DNA from: DASSUW01 sp963835525
GTDB lineage: Bacteria > Actinomycetota > Thermoleophilia > Solirubrobacterales > Solirubrobacteraceae
Assembly (NCBI GenBank): GCA_963835525.1
Contig: CAWIFM010000008.1
Span: 124,001-188,000 of the forward strand
Reading direction: 5' to 3'
DNA length: 64,000 bases
Shown here: positions 18,745 through 27,034 of the stretch, piece by piece
Numbering within the stretch: position 1 is the stretch's first letter
How the letters are laid out: each line of letters opens with the position of its first letter
Translations under genes and position numbers: made by a program
Notes under the pieces: generated by a model
The model's database searches: none
Seen by the model: the letters and a program-made list of their open reading frames with translations, nothing else
Told to the model about the DNA's origin: nothing

Positions 18745-20496
18745 TCAGCGGACTGGTACCTCGACGTTCGTCCGAAACTCGTCGAAATCACTGACGCGTG
18801 AGGCGATCTCGACCGTCCAATCGCCCTTCACGCCGAAGGTGGCGCCGGAGACCAGGAAGTGCCCCGGGCCCGCCTTGGTGACCTCCAGATCGATCGGCTC
18901 GATGCCCCGCTCTGGCATTTCTGCGGTGGCCGTCATCTCCAGCGTCTCGTCCCACTGGGCGCCGGTGCGGCGGTCGAAGAGGTACATGTGCATCTCGTTC
19001 GGACCCACGCGCGCGGGGTCGACGGTCAGCTCCAGCCGCGCCGGCCCGATGTCGGCCGACGCCGAGAACGGCCCCTGCCCCTCGGCGACCGACGGCGCGT
19101 AGCCGGCCAGGGCGCCGGTGGCGGCGAGCGCGGCGACGCCGAGCAGCAGCTCCGCGCGCAGCGTGCGGCGCAGCAGCAGCCCGGCGCGGCCGGGCGGCTC
19201 TCCGTCCTGGGCGGCGCGTTGGAGGGCGGGCACCAGTCGCCGGCGGTTGATCCAGCCGAGCGCGACGATCCCGGCGAAGAGGACGATCTTGACGAGCACG
19301 GCGCGGCCGAACGCGGTCTCGACCAGATTCGGCACCGTGCGCACCTCGACCAGGCCCTGCACGATCCCCGAGGCCAGCAGGACGGCGATCGCCACGCCGG
19401 CCAGCGTCGAGAAGCGGGCGACGACGGCGGCCAGCAGCCGCGTGCGCTCGCCGGTCTCGAGCCGCGCGGTCGCGGCGCGCAGGACGAGCACGAGCACGGC
19501 CACCCCGCCGAGCCAGGCGCTCATGGCGATCACGTGCAGCACGTTGGCGGGGGCGAGCAGCGCGACCGGCGACTGCACGCTCGCGTGGCCGCCGAGCGCG
19601 GGCAGCGCGGAGAGCGCCAGCAGCGGCACGGCCAGGGCGGCGAGGCGCGTCGTGCGCGGGAGCGCGAGTCCGGTCGCGCCGACCGCCGCCGGCCGCAGGA
19701 CGGGCACGGGGCGGGGCGCGGCGGCCAGCACGCCGACCGCCACCCAGGCGGCGAAGCCGAGCGCCCAGAACACGCCGAAGCGCGTGCCGAGCACGTCGTC
19801 GATCACGTCGGGGCTCAGCGCCTCGCCGATGCCGGTCCCGCCCGCCACCGCTCCCTGGAGCACGATCGCGAGCGCCGCCGACAGCGCTCCGGCGGCGGCC
19901 GAGGCGAGCAGGACGGCGCGCAGGCGCGCCGAGAAGGCGTTGGAGGCGGCCTGCCAGCCGGCGCCGGCCCCCGCGGTGGCCCGCAGGCCGGGCAGCCAGC
20001 ACAGCAGGGTGAAGATCACCGCGCCGAGGCCGAGCGCGATGGCGCCGAACTGGACGGCGCGGGTCACGCCGAAGGCGGTGCCGGTCACCGCGCCGGTGTC
20101 GTTGTCCCCGAGCAGCTCGCCGACGGTGGTGGACGGCGCGGGCGCGTCGCCGACCACGAACACGAAGCCGCCGGAGACGGGGTGCGAGTCGGCCGAGATC
20201 ACGCGGTAGGTGACCGTGTAGCCGTCCTCGGCGAGCCCGTCGCGCAGGCGGACCGCGACCTCCGCGCCTCGCCCGATCGGTGCGCCCGTCTGGACCTCGC
20301 GGCCCTCGGAGTCGAAGACGCGCACGGCGCCGAACTCCGCCTCGACCGGCTCGCTGAAGCGCAGGCTCACCTGCTCGGGCGCCGCGTCGAGCCGCGCCCC
20401 GCGCTCGGGCGTGGTCGACTTCAGCAGCGCGTGGGCGCCCGCCGATGCCGGCAGCAGCGCGAGCGCGGCCAGGGCGAGGGCGAGCGCCCGGATCAC
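18745..20496 (-). CDS. CopC-CopD fusion copper-resistance protein (YcnJ-like)
   Basis: 583 residues from GTG 20494-20496, overlapping the TGA of the upstream gene. Signal peptide to SAGA, mature N-terminus HALLKSTTPERGARL: the His right after cleavage is the copper ligand of CopC. The CopC domain ends with DSHPVSGGFVFVVGD (second ligand region). About eight membrane segments follow (CopD domain, including VLHVIAMSAWLGGVAVLVLV), then an extracytoplasmic C-terminal domain (about 480-583) like FixH/YtkA. It would bind and import or buffer copper at the membrane. Convergent with the HD-GYP gene across the large palindrome. Confidence 0.88.
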   Translation of the reverse strand: MIRALALALAALALLPASAGAHALLKSTTPERGARLDAAPEQVSLRFSEPVEAEFGAVRVFDSEGREVQTGAPIGRGAEVAVRLRDGLAEDGYTVTYRVISADSHPVSGGFVFVVGDAPAPSTTVGELLGDNDTGAVTGTAFGVTRAVQFGAIALGLGAVIFTLLCWLPGLRATAGAGAGWQAASNAFSARLRAVLLASAAAGALSAALAIVLQGAVAGGTGIGEALSPDVIDDVLGTRFGVFWALGFAAWVAVGVLAAAPRPVPVLRPAAVGATGLALPRTTRLAALAVPLLALSALPALGGHASVQSPVALLAPANVLHVIAMSAWLGGVAVLVLVLRAATARLETGERTRLLAAVVARFSTLAGVAIAVLLASGIVQGLVEVRTVPNLVETAFGRAVLVKIVLFAGIVALGWINRRRLVPALQRAAQDGEPPGRAGLLLRRTLRAELLLGVAALAATGALAGYAPSVAEGQGPFSASADIGPARLELTVDPARVGPNEMHMYLFDRRTGAQWDETLEMTATAEMPERGIEPIDLEVTKAGPGHFLVSGATFGVKGDWTVEIASRVSDFDEFRTNVEVPVR

Positions 20497-21155
20497 CACG
20501 CCTCCGAGGCGGGCGCGGCCGCGGCGGCGCGGCGGCGGCGCCGGACGACCACGACGGCGATCGCGAGCGGGATCACCAGCACGGCGAAGGCGATGATCAG
20601 CGGCAGCGGCGGCCCGGACGACGGCACGGGCGTCCAGAACAGGGTCCCGGCGATCGCTCCGGTCTGGCCGTCGACGACGATCGGCACCTTCCAGTCGTAG
20701 ATCTTCGTGCGCACGTCCTTGTCCTTCACCTGCTCCGGATCGCCCTCGCTCATCCAGTGCATGCGGTGGTCGTGCCACTCGAAGCGCCCGGTCTTGGAGA
20801 GCTCCTTCCACTGCGGCGCGCCCTTGCCGTCGACGCCCTCGGGCACCGCCACCTCGCCGTCGCGCTCCTCGTTGATGTAGTAGGCCTTGGAGTCGGTGTT
20901 GACCGAGACCGTGCCGTCCGGCTCGATGCGCGCGTAGGGCTCGCCGTCGTAGCCCTCGATGAGGACGGTGCCGGCTCCGGTGTTGTGCAGCATCAGCCGG
21001 TCGTCGCGGTTGAGGACCTCGACGTCGACGCCGGTCGCCGCCGGCGTGACCTCGTTGATCTGTGACAGGAAGTTCGGGCTTCCCTCGTGCGCGAGTGCCA
21101 CGGGCGCGCCGACCAGCAGCGCTGCGGCCGCGGCGACCCAGGTGACGATCCGCAT
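20493..21155 (-). CDS. Exported membrane-anchored protein of the copper cluster
   Basis: 220 residues. Signal peptide (MRIVTWVAAAAALLVGAPVA), an extracytoplasmic domain of about 150 residues and one C-terminal membrane segment (PLPLIIAFAVLVIPLAIAVV) followed by an Arg-rich tail. The segment FEWHDHRMHWM (near 125-135) is rich in His and Met and could bind copper. I do not recognise a named family. A 4-base GTGA overlap couples it to the CopC-CopD gene downstream, which makes a role in copper handling likely (inference). Confidence 0.75.
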   Translation of the reverse strand: MRIVTWVAAAAALLVGAPVALAHEGSPNFLSQINEVTPAATGVDVEVLNRDDRLMLHNTGAGTVLIEGYDGEPYARIEPDGTVSVNTDSKAYYINEERDGEVAVPEGVDGKGAPQWKELSKTGRFEWHDHRMHWMSEGDPEQVKDKDVRTKIYDWKVPIVVDGQTGAIAGTLFWTPVPSSGPPLPLIIAFAVLVIPLAIAVVVVRRRRRAAAAAPASEAW

Positions 21156-21184
21156 GGATCTCCTTCGTCGTCGGGACAGGTTGG

Positions 21185-21499
21185 TCAGACGCCGGCGAGC
21201 GCGGGCGGTCCGCGCTGCGGGCGGGCCTGACCATCCAGTCGCGACGGGGGCGGCACGGCGGCGAGTACCGGCCAGCGGCCGCGCTCGCGCCGTGTCCGCG
21301 GCCGTGGCTGCGCGCCGCGCCAGCGGCGGACGATCCGGTCCTCGGCGATGTAGCGCCCGCTCAGCAGCAGGGCCGCGAGCAGGAACACCGGCGTGAAGTA
21401 CAGCGTCAGCTCGGACACGCCCGACACGCCCTGTGCGAGGGCGACGAGCGCCGCCATGGCGGTCAGCCAGGCGAGGAAGCGACGCTGGGTCCGGTCCAC
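21185..21499 (-). CDS. Small two-helix membrane protein (104 aa)
   Basis: The product has two predicted membrane helices (LAWLTAMAALVALAQGVSG and LTLYFTPVFLLAALLLSGRY, near 9-50) and a basic, Pro/Arg-rich tail likely facing the cytoplasm. No family recognised. It sits 29 bases upstream of the copper-cluster gene on the same strand and is probably its operon leader. Confidence 0.6.
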   Translation of the reverse strand: MDRTQRRFLAWLTAMAALVALAQGVSGVSELTLYFTPVFLLAALLLSGRYIAEDRIVRRWRGAQPRPRTRRERGRWPVLAAVPPPSRLDGQARPQRGPPALAGV

Positions 21500-21516
21500 G
21501 GTCCGAGACAGGCTAG

Positions 21517-22443
21517 TTACACGCGGCGGAAACCTCCAGCCCTGCTCAGCAGCCCGGCGGCGATGCCGGCGCCGACGAGCACCGCGCCCGCGAGCCGGCC
21601 GGGTGTGAGGTCCGCGGTGCCGAGCAGGGCGGCGACGACGAGCGCGCTGACCGGCAGCACGCCGGTCAGCAGCCCGGTGCGCTCGACGCCCAGCGCCTGC
21701 ACGGCCGAGTACCAGAGCACGAACGCGATCGCGGTCACGCCGACCGCCAGCCAGGCCAGCCCGAGCGCCTCCTCGACGGTCGGCACGCGCAGCAGGCCGC
21801 CCGGCCCGTCGAGCACGAGGCCGGTCGCGACCAGCATCGGCACGGCGAGCAGCGCCGCCCAGGCCGACACGCCGACGGCGCCGAGCGGCGCGAGCAGCGG
21901 CGCGGCGAGCAGCGAGAACGCCGCCTCGCAGGCCAGCGCGCCGAGCGCGGCGGCCAGCCCGGCCGCCGTCACCTCGCCGCCGAGCCCCTGCACGGCGGCC
22001 GCGCCGGCGGCCACCACGACCGCCGCGCCCACCACCCGCCGCTCCGGCCGCCGCCCGTCCTGCAGCGGTCCGGCCAGCGCGAGCAACACCGGCACGCTCG
22101 CCACGATCACGCCCACGCTGCCGGGATCCATGCTCTCCTCGGCCGCCATCACGAGCAGGTTGAACGCCGCCAGCCCACTCGCCGCCAGCAACCCCAACCG
22201 CCCGACCTGCCGCCCCGTCGGCCGCGTAAGGGGGCCAGGCCCCCTTACGCCCGCACGAGCACTAAGGGGGCCAGGCCCCCTTAGTGCGGCGATGGTGATC
22301 AAAAGCGCTGCTCCGATCGCGTAACGGACCGCCTGGCCGCCCGCCTGTGGGTAGTCGCGCAGCGTGTCGAGCACGGCGAAGGAGGAGCCGACGATGGCCA
22401 TGCCGGCGGCGGCGCCGGCCGCGTAGAGCCAGGAGGGGCGCAC
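21517..22443 (-). CDS. EamA/DMT-family exporter carrying two in-frame REP palindromes
   Basis: 308 residues from GTG 22441-22443 (VRPSWLYAAGAAAG). Ten membrane helices in two EamA repeats, as in RhaT/PecM/YdcZ-like metabolite exporters. Between helices 2 and 3 the protein reads ALRGPGPLSARAGVRGPGPL: the two RGPGPL copies are encoded by two near-identical palindromes (22224-22250 and 22259-22287) inserted in frame. The rest of the protein is normal, so it may still work with a longer loop. It is divergent from a MocR regulator, a common pair in which the regulator controls export of an amine or amino acid. Confidence 0.87.
   Translation of the reverse strand: MRPSWLYAAGAAAGMAIVGSSFAVLDTLRDYPQAGGQAVRYAIGAALLITIAALRGPGPLSARAGVRGPGPLTRPTGRQVGRLGLLAASGLAAFNLLVMAAEESMDPGSVGVIVASVPVLLALAGPLQDGRRPERRVVGAAVVVAAGAAAVQGLGGEVTAAGLAAALGALACEAAFSLLAAPLLAPLGAVGVSAWAALLAVPMLVATGLVLDGPGGLLRVPTVEEALGLAWLAVGVTAIAFVLWYSAVQALGVERTGLLTGVLPVSALVVAALLGTADLTPGRLAGAVLVGAGIAAGLLSRAGGFRRV
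22224..22250. repeat. REP palindrome A1 inside the EamA gene
   Basis: 27 bases: 13-bp perfect arms (GCGTAAGGGGGCC and its complement) around a single central A at 22237. It belongs to the same palindrome style as the array upstream of the RAYT gene (core GGGGYC-N-GRCCCC), and codes for RGPGPL on the minus strand. Confidence 0.85.
22259..22287. repeat. REP palindrome A2 inside the EamA gene
   Basis: 29 bases: 14-bp perfect arms (GCACTAAGGGGGCC and complement) around a central A at 22273. The centre is exactly 36 bases (12 codons) from that of A1, so the pair keeps the reading frame. Confidence 0.85.
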
Positions 22444-22463
22444 GTGCCGACCGTAGGTTGCAT

Positions 22464-22509
22464 CTGGTCCGCTGAACAGGTCCACTATGAGGTGGATGAA
22501 CCGGACCAG
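22464..22509. promoter_or_regulatory. Nested inverted repeats between eamA and mocR (candidate MocR operator)
   Basis: CTGGTCCG (22464-22471) pairs with CGGACCAG (22502-22509) and, inside, TCCAC (22481-22485) pairs with GTGGA (22492-22496). The block covers the start codon of the MocR-type gene and lies 20 bases from the EamA start, the place where GntR/MocR regulators bind to control themselves and the divergent target. Confidence 0.55.
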
Positions 22510-23863
22510 TTCGCGTGAGCTGCTCGTCGCCGTGCGGCGCGGCGCCGGGCCGCTGCACGCGCAGCTCGAGGAGCAGCTGCGCGACGGGGTGCGCTCCGGG
22601 CGGCTGGCGGCGGGAGATCGGCTGCCTTCGAGCCGCGCGCTGGCGGCCGAGCTCGGCGTCTCGCGCGGGGTGGTGGTGGAGGCCTACGGACAGCTCGCGG
22701 CCGAGGGCTATCTCGCGATCGACCGCGGCGCCGCGCCGCGTGTGGCCGCAGGGGCGGCGGTAGCCGCCGCCCGGCCGGCCGAGCCGCGGCCGGCCCCACC
22801 GCGCTACGACCTGCGCCCCGGAACCCCCGACCTGGCGCTCTTCCCGCGCGCGGCCTGGGCCGCGGCCCAGCGGCGCGCGCTGCGCGAGGTGGCCGACGCC
22901 GACCTCGGCTATCCGCCGCCCGGCGGGCACCCGCGCCTGCGCGCCGCGCTGGCCGCCTACCTGGGCCGCGTGCGCGGCGTGCAGGCGGCGCCCGAGCGGA
23001 TCGTCGTCTGCGGGGGCGTCGCCGAGGCGGTGGCGCTCGTCGGCCGCGTGCTGCGCGCCGGCGGCGCTCGGCGGATCGCGGTCGAGGACCCCAGCCACCC
23101 GGGCACGCGCGAGCTGATCGGCCACAGCGGCGCGGAGATCGTGCCGATCGCGGTCGACGAGGGCGGGATCGACGTAGACGCCGTCGTCGCCTCCGGAGCC
23201 GACGCCGTGCTCGTCACGCCCGCCCACCAGTCGGCCACCGGCGTCGTGCTCGAGCCGCCGCGGCGGGCCGCGCTGGCCGCCTGGGCGCGCGAGACCGGCG
23301 CGCTGGTGATCGAGGACGACTACGACGCCGAGTACCGCTACGACCGCCACCCGGTCGGCGCGCTCCAGGGCGTGGCGCCCGACCACGTCGTGCACGTGCA
23401 CTCGGTCTCCAAGACGCTCGCCCCCGCGCTGCGGATGGGCTGGGCGGCCGTCCCGGCGCGGCTCGTCGCGGCCGTCGTGGAGGAGAAGCGGCTGTCGGAC
23501 CTCGGGTCGCCCGTGCTCGAGCAGCTCACGCTGGCTTCCTTCCTCGAGCACGGCGAGCTCGACCGCCACCTGCGCCGCACCCGCCCCGCGTACCGCCGGC
23601 GCCGCGACGCGCTGCTCGGCGCGCTCAGCGGGCTCGAGGTCGAGGGCGTGGCGGCCGGCCTGCACGTGCTCGCCCGCCTGCCGCGCGGCATCACGGAAGC
23701 CGAGGCGGTGGCGGCGGCCGCGACGCGCGGGGTGGCGGTCGATCCCCTCGGTCCGCACGTGGCCGGGCGTCCCCGTCCGCCCTCGCTCCTGCTCGGCTAC
23801 ACGCGCCTGCCGGAGGCCGCCCTGGGCGAGGCGGGACGCCGCTTGCGCGCGGCGTTGCCCTGA
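22487..23863 (+). CDS. MocR/PdxR-type regulator with aminotransferase domain
   Basis: 458 residues from ATG 22487 (ATG 22496 is possible). N-terminal GntR winged helix: LEEQLRDGVRSGRLAAGDRL then LAAELGVSRGVVVEAYGQL. The rest is a fold-type I aminotransferase domain with VTPAHQSATG, IEDDYDAEYRYDR and the PLP Lys in VHSVSKTLAPALRMGW (near 308). Such proteins sense PLP, GABA or related amines and regulate vitamin B6 or amine metabolism. Divergent from the EamA exporter, which is its likely target; inverted repeats overlap the start. Confidence 0.9.
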   Translation: MRWMNRTSSRELLVAVRRGAGPLHAQLEEQLRDGVRSGRLAAGDRLPSSRALAAELGVSRGVVVEAYGQLAAEGYLAIDRGAAPRVAAGAAVAAARPAEPRPAPPRYDLRPGTPDLALFPRAAWAAAQRRALREVADADLGYPPPGGHPRLRAALAAYLGRVRGVQAAPERIVVCGGVAEAVALVGRVLRAGGARRIAVEDPSHPGTRELIGHSGAEIVPIAVDEGGIDVDAVVASGADAVLVTPAHQSATGVVLEPPRRAALAAWARETGALVIEDDYDAEYRYDRHPVGALQGVAPDHVVHVHSVSKTLAPALRMGWAAVPARLVAAVVEEKRLSDLGSPVLEQLTLASFLEHGELDRHLRRTRPAYRRRRDALLGALSGLEVEGVAAGLHVLARLPRGITEAEAVAAAATRGVAVDPLGPHVAGRPRPPSLLLGYTRLPEAALGEAGRRLRAALP

Positions 23864-23905
23864 GTGGGACAATCGGCTCGACCACTCGCGAAGGGAGAGT
23901 GACCG

Positions 23906-24346
23906 ATGGAGTCCTCCGCCGCCCGGATCCTCGTGGTTGCCAACAAGACCGCCGCGACACCGGCGCTGCTCGAAGCCGTGCGCGAGCGGGTCTCGCGCGG
24001 GCCATGCGAGTTCACGCTGCTCGTGCCCAACGCGACCCACGGGCTGCACACGCTCGTCGACCCGGAGGACCAGTCGCAGTCCGAGGCCGAGACGACGATC
24101 GAGCTGGCGCTGCCGCTGCTCGAGGAGGCGGCCGGCTCGCCGGTCGACGCGATGGTCGGCGTGCCGGAGCCGCTCGCGGCGATCCAGGACGCGGTCCACC
24201 TGCACGGCTTCGACGAGCTGATCATCTCGACGCTGCCGACGAAGGTCTCGAAGTGGCTCAAGCTCGACCTGCCCTCGAAGGCCGCCGGGCTCGGGCTGCC
24301 GGTCACGACGGTGACGGCGCAGTCGCGCACCGGGGCGGAGGTCTAG
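23906..24346 (+). CDS. Universal-stress-protein-like protein
   Basis: 146 residues with a good ribosome site (GAAGGGAGAG). ARILVVANKTAATPALLEAV opens an alpha/beta fold of the Usp/adenine-nucleotide hydrolase type, and GFDELIISTLPTKVSKWL resembles the GxDLIVVGxxG region of UspA but lacks the G-x2-G-x9-G-S ATP loop, so ATP binding is doubtful. Downstream lie a 27-codon ORF and a canonical Usp gene on the same strand. Confidence 0.75.
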   Translation: MESSAARILVVANKTAATPALLEAVRERVSRGPCEFTLLVPNATHGLHTLVDPEDQSQSEAETTIELALPLLEEAAGSPVDAMVGVPEPLAAIQDAVHLHGFDELIISTLPTKVSKWLKLDLPSKAAGLGLPVTTVTAQSRTGAEV

Positions 24347-24358
24347 CCTAGGCGGCCC

Positions 24359-24442
24359 GTGCCGCGCTTCTGGCTCATCACCCAGGCCCTGATCGTCGTG
24401 TTCGTCCTGGCGGGCATGATCATCGCCCTCACCAAGCTCTGA
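24359..24442 (+). CDS. 27-residue single-helix membrane micro-protein
   Basis: GTG 24359-24361 to TGA 24440-24442. The product is a short N-terminal PRFW, one strongly hydrophobic helix (ITQALIVVFVLAGMIIAL) and a Lys near the end, a typical bacterial membrane micro-protein. It fits exactly between two Usp-type genes (12 and 41 base gaps), all on one strand. No homologue can be checked here; amino-acid composition and position are the support. Confidence 0.5.
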   Translation: MPRFWLITQALIVVFVLAGMIIALTKL

Positions 24443-24483
24443 ACCGGCGAGCCGCGCGCCGGGCATGGCTATGATCGCGCGCC

Positions 24484-24927
24484 ATGTTCCAGTCCATCGT
24501 GGTGGGAACCGACGGGTCGCAGACGGCCGGCGAGGCGGTGCGCGAGGCAACCGAGCTGGCCAAGGCGGTGGGCGCTTCGATCGAGCTCGTGTCGGCCTAC
24601 GAGCCGGTCTCGAACCAGAGGCTGCGCGAGGAGGCGCGCCAGGCGCCCGAGGACCTGCAGTGGATGGTCAACCCGCGCGAGGACGTGGAGGCGACGCTGC
24701 GCGAGGCCGCCGAGAAGGTCGAGGAGGCCGGCGTGAGCGTGAACACCTACGCCCGCGAGGGCGACCCGGCCGACGCCATCCTCGACGTCGCCGAGGAGCG
24801 CGGCGCCGACCTGATCGTGGTCGGCAACAAGGGCATGACCGGCGCCAAGCGGTTCCTGCTCGGCTCGGTGCCCAACAAGGTCTCGCACCACGCGCCCTGC
24901 TCGGTGCTCATCATCCGAACGACCTAG
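24484..24927 (+). CDS. Universal stress protein (UspA family, ATP-binding type)
   Basis: 147 residues starting MFQSIVVGTDGSQTAGEAV. The ATP-binding signature G-x2-G-x9-G-S is intact in GNKGMTGAKRFLLGSVPNKV. The family consists of small soluble dimers that bind ATP and help under stress; the client is unknown. Convergent with the subtilisin gene (4-base stop overlap region at 24924-24927). Confidence 0.92.
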   Translation: MFQSIVVGTDGSQTAGEAVREATELAKAVGASIELVSAYEPVSNQRLREEARQAPEDLQWMVNPREDVEATLREAAEKVEEAGVSVNTYAREGDPADAILDVAEERGADLIVVGNKGMTGAKRFLLGSVPNKVSHHAPCSVLIIRTT

Positions 24928-26312
24928 CGCGCGGGGTCGGTGGCGCCGGCGGCGTCGAGCCGGCCGTACCCGTACGCCTCGTCGTAGCCGGGCACCCCGG
25001 CGTCGATCGCCGTGGCCTGGAGGCGCTCCTGCACCGCCTGCGGCGTGGGGTCCGGGCCGAGGATGCCCGAGGCGATGACCAGTGCGGCGGCGGCCGAGAC
25101 GTGGGGGGCCGCCATCGAGGTGCCGATGAAGCCGCTCGGCAGCCCGAAGCGGCGGTAGCTCGACGTGCTGCGCGGCGCGCTCTGCACGCCGGCCCACGGG
25201 AAGGTCGTCTGGTAGATGTCGCGCCCCTCCGGCAGGCCCTTCGGGCACGTCGCGTCGCCGGGGTCGTCCGGCCCGCCGCCGGGCGCCACGAGGTCGAGCC
25301 CGCGGCCGACGTTCGAGTAGCGGGCGCGGCAGGCGTGCTCGGTCGTCGCGCCGACCGCGATCACGGTCTGGGCGCGCGCGGGATAGGAGATCGCCGGGCG
25401 CTCGAAGTTGCCGGCGGCGGCGACGACCACCACGCCGCGGCGCGCCGCGAACCGGACGGCGGCGAGCACGTCGGGGATCTCCGACGCGCCGAACTGGCGG
25501 AACGTGTCGTCGAACTCGAACGAGAGGTTGATGACGTCTGCGCCGTGGCGGACGGCGAAGCGGATGCCGGCCGTGATCGCGGCGCTCTCGCCCTCGCCGC
25601 GCGCGTTGAGGACGCGCACGGGCATGATCTTCGCGCCGTAGGCGAGCCCGGTGACGCCGCGGTCGTTATGCGTGCTCTCGCCGATCGTGCTGGCCACGTG
25701 GGTGCCGTGGCCGTTCTCGTCGTGCGGGAACCTGTCCTCGTCCACGAAGTCGTAGCCGGGCACGAAGTCGCCGCGCGAGAAGTCGGTCGACCTGCGGAAG
25801 CGCCTGCGGTCCTTGTACGCCACGCCGGTGTCGAGCACCGCGACGGTAGCGCCGCGGCCGCCCGGATGCCCGAAGTCGAGCAGGTGCTGCCAGGCGTCGG
25901 GCGCATTGACGCCCGCGGGGGCGAGGAAGTTCCACTGCAGGTCCTGCCAGCCGCCGTCGCCGCCGGCGCGGCCCGGATCGCGCGGGATGAAGCCGGCCAG
26001 GTGCGCGCGGGCATTGGGCGCGGCGGTCGCGACCTCGGGCCGCGCCCGCAGCTCGCCGACCGTGTCCGCCACGCTCTGGCCGTCCTCGATGGTCAGCACG
26101 CGCGTGCGCGGCGCGAAGGCGTTCGGAGCTCCGACGCCGGTTGCGCGCTGCACGGCCGCCTCCTCGCGCCGGCTGGTGCCGCGCTCGTAGCGGACGACCA
26201 CCTCGCCGGGCGAGTAGGCCGCGGTGCGCGCGGTCTGGGCGCCGGCAGGGGCGGGCACCGCCAGCACGGCGGCGGCGACGAGGGGAGCGATCAGGCGGGA
26301 CGGCTTCAGCAT
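24924..26312 (-). CDS. Subtilisin-family (S8) secreted serine protease
   Basis: 462 residues. Sec signal peptide (LIAPLVAAAVLAVPAPAGAQ, cleavage near 26), then a propeptide-like inhibitor region (VVRYERGTSRREEA to about 105). The catalytic triad is visible: Asp in VAVLDTGVAY (near 158), His in GHGTHVASTIGE (near 203) and Ser in GTSMAAPHVSAAAALV (near 398), with oxyanion Asn in VVAAAGNFERP. No C-terminal anchor, so probably released. It is divergent from tadA with 86 bases between starts; that gap is less GC-rich and contains CGCAA-CAAC-TTGCG (26382-26395), a possible operator. Confidence 0.92.
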   Translation of the reverse strand: MLKPSRLIAPLVAAAVLAVPAPAGAQTARTAAYSPGEVVVRYERGTSRREEAAVQRATGVGAPNAFAPRTRVLTIEDGQSVADTVGELRARPEVATAAPNARAHLAGFIPRDPGRAGGDGGWQDLQWNFLAPAGVNAPDAWQHLLDFGHPGGRGATVAVLDTGVAYKDRRRFRRSTDFSRGDFVPGYDFVDEDRFPHDENGHGTHVASTIGESTHNDRGVTGLAYGAKIMPVRVLNARGEGESAAITAGIRFAVRHGADVINLSFEFDDTFRQFGASEIPDVLAAVRFAARRGVVVVAAAGNFERPAISYPARAQTVIAVGATTEHACRARYSNVGRGLDLVAPGGGPDDPGDATCPKGLPEGRDIYQTTFPWAGVQSAPRSTSSYRRFGLPSGFIGTSMAAPHVSAAAALVIASGILGPDPTPQAVQERLQATAIDAGVPGYDEAYGYGRLDAAGATDPAR

Positions 26313-26398
26313 GAAGTGGCGGCGACGGTGCCGCCGAGAGCGGTCCGCCTCACGTACAACATTGTCGGCACCCCGAAGTTACGCAACAACTTGCGAAT

Positions 26399-26866
26399 GT
26401 GACACCTGAACGCTTCTTCGCCCGCGACGAGTACTTCATGCGGCTTGCCCTGCGCGAGGCCGAACGGGCGCTCGAGCACGACGACGTGCCGGTCGGCGCG
26501 GTGCTCGTGCACGCCGGCGAGGTGATCGGCGCCGGGCACAACGAGCGCGAGCTGCGCGAGGACCCCAGCGCGCACGCCGAGATGATCGCCATCCGCGAGG
26601 GCGCGCGGGCGCTCGGTTCGTGGCGGCTGCTCGACACGGTGCTCTACGTGACGCTCGAGCCGTGCGCGATGTGCGCGGGCGCGATCGTGCTCGGCCGCAT
26701 CCCGCGCGTCGTCTACGGAACGGTCGACCCGAAGGCGGGCGCCGCCGGCTCGGTGCTCGACATCCTCGCCGAGCCCCGGCTCAACCACCGCCCGGACGTC
26801 GCCGGGGGCCTGCTGGCCGACGAATCCGCCGAGCTCCTGCGCGCGTTCTTCCGCTCTCGCAGGTGA
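26399..26866 (+). CDS. tadA: tRNA adenosine(34) deaminase TadA
   Basis: 155 residues from GTG 26399. Zinc ligands and proton shuttle are in HAEM (His59, Glu61) and PCAMC (Cys89, Cys92), the signature of TadA, which converts A34 to inosine in tRNA-Arg(ACG). VPVGAVLV and GRIPRVVYGTVDPKAGAAGS are also typical, and the length is normal. A tRNA-Ser gene follows 30 bases downstream on the same strand. Confidence 0.95.
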   Translation: MTPERFFARDEYFMRLALREAERALEHDDVPVGAVLVHAGEVIGAGHNERELREDPSAHAEMIAIREGARALGSWRLLDTVLYVTLEPCAMCAGAIVLGRIPRVVYGTVDPKAGAAGSVLDILAEPRLNHRPDVAGGLLADESAELLRAFFRSRR

Positions 26867-26896
26867 CCTGACTCGCTACCCTGCGGAGTCGCATCC

Positions 26897-26986
<90 letters not shown>

Positions 26987-27034
26987 CCTAAGCCGGCTCG
27001 GGCGCCCACGCTCGGCTCGCCACCGAGAGCGCGC

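Noticed and set aside
16981..18801. A 606-codon plus-strand frame across the kinase and HD-GYP region
   Set aside because: It is antisense to the kinase and out of frame with the HD-GYP motifs; Arg/Ala-rich without domains.
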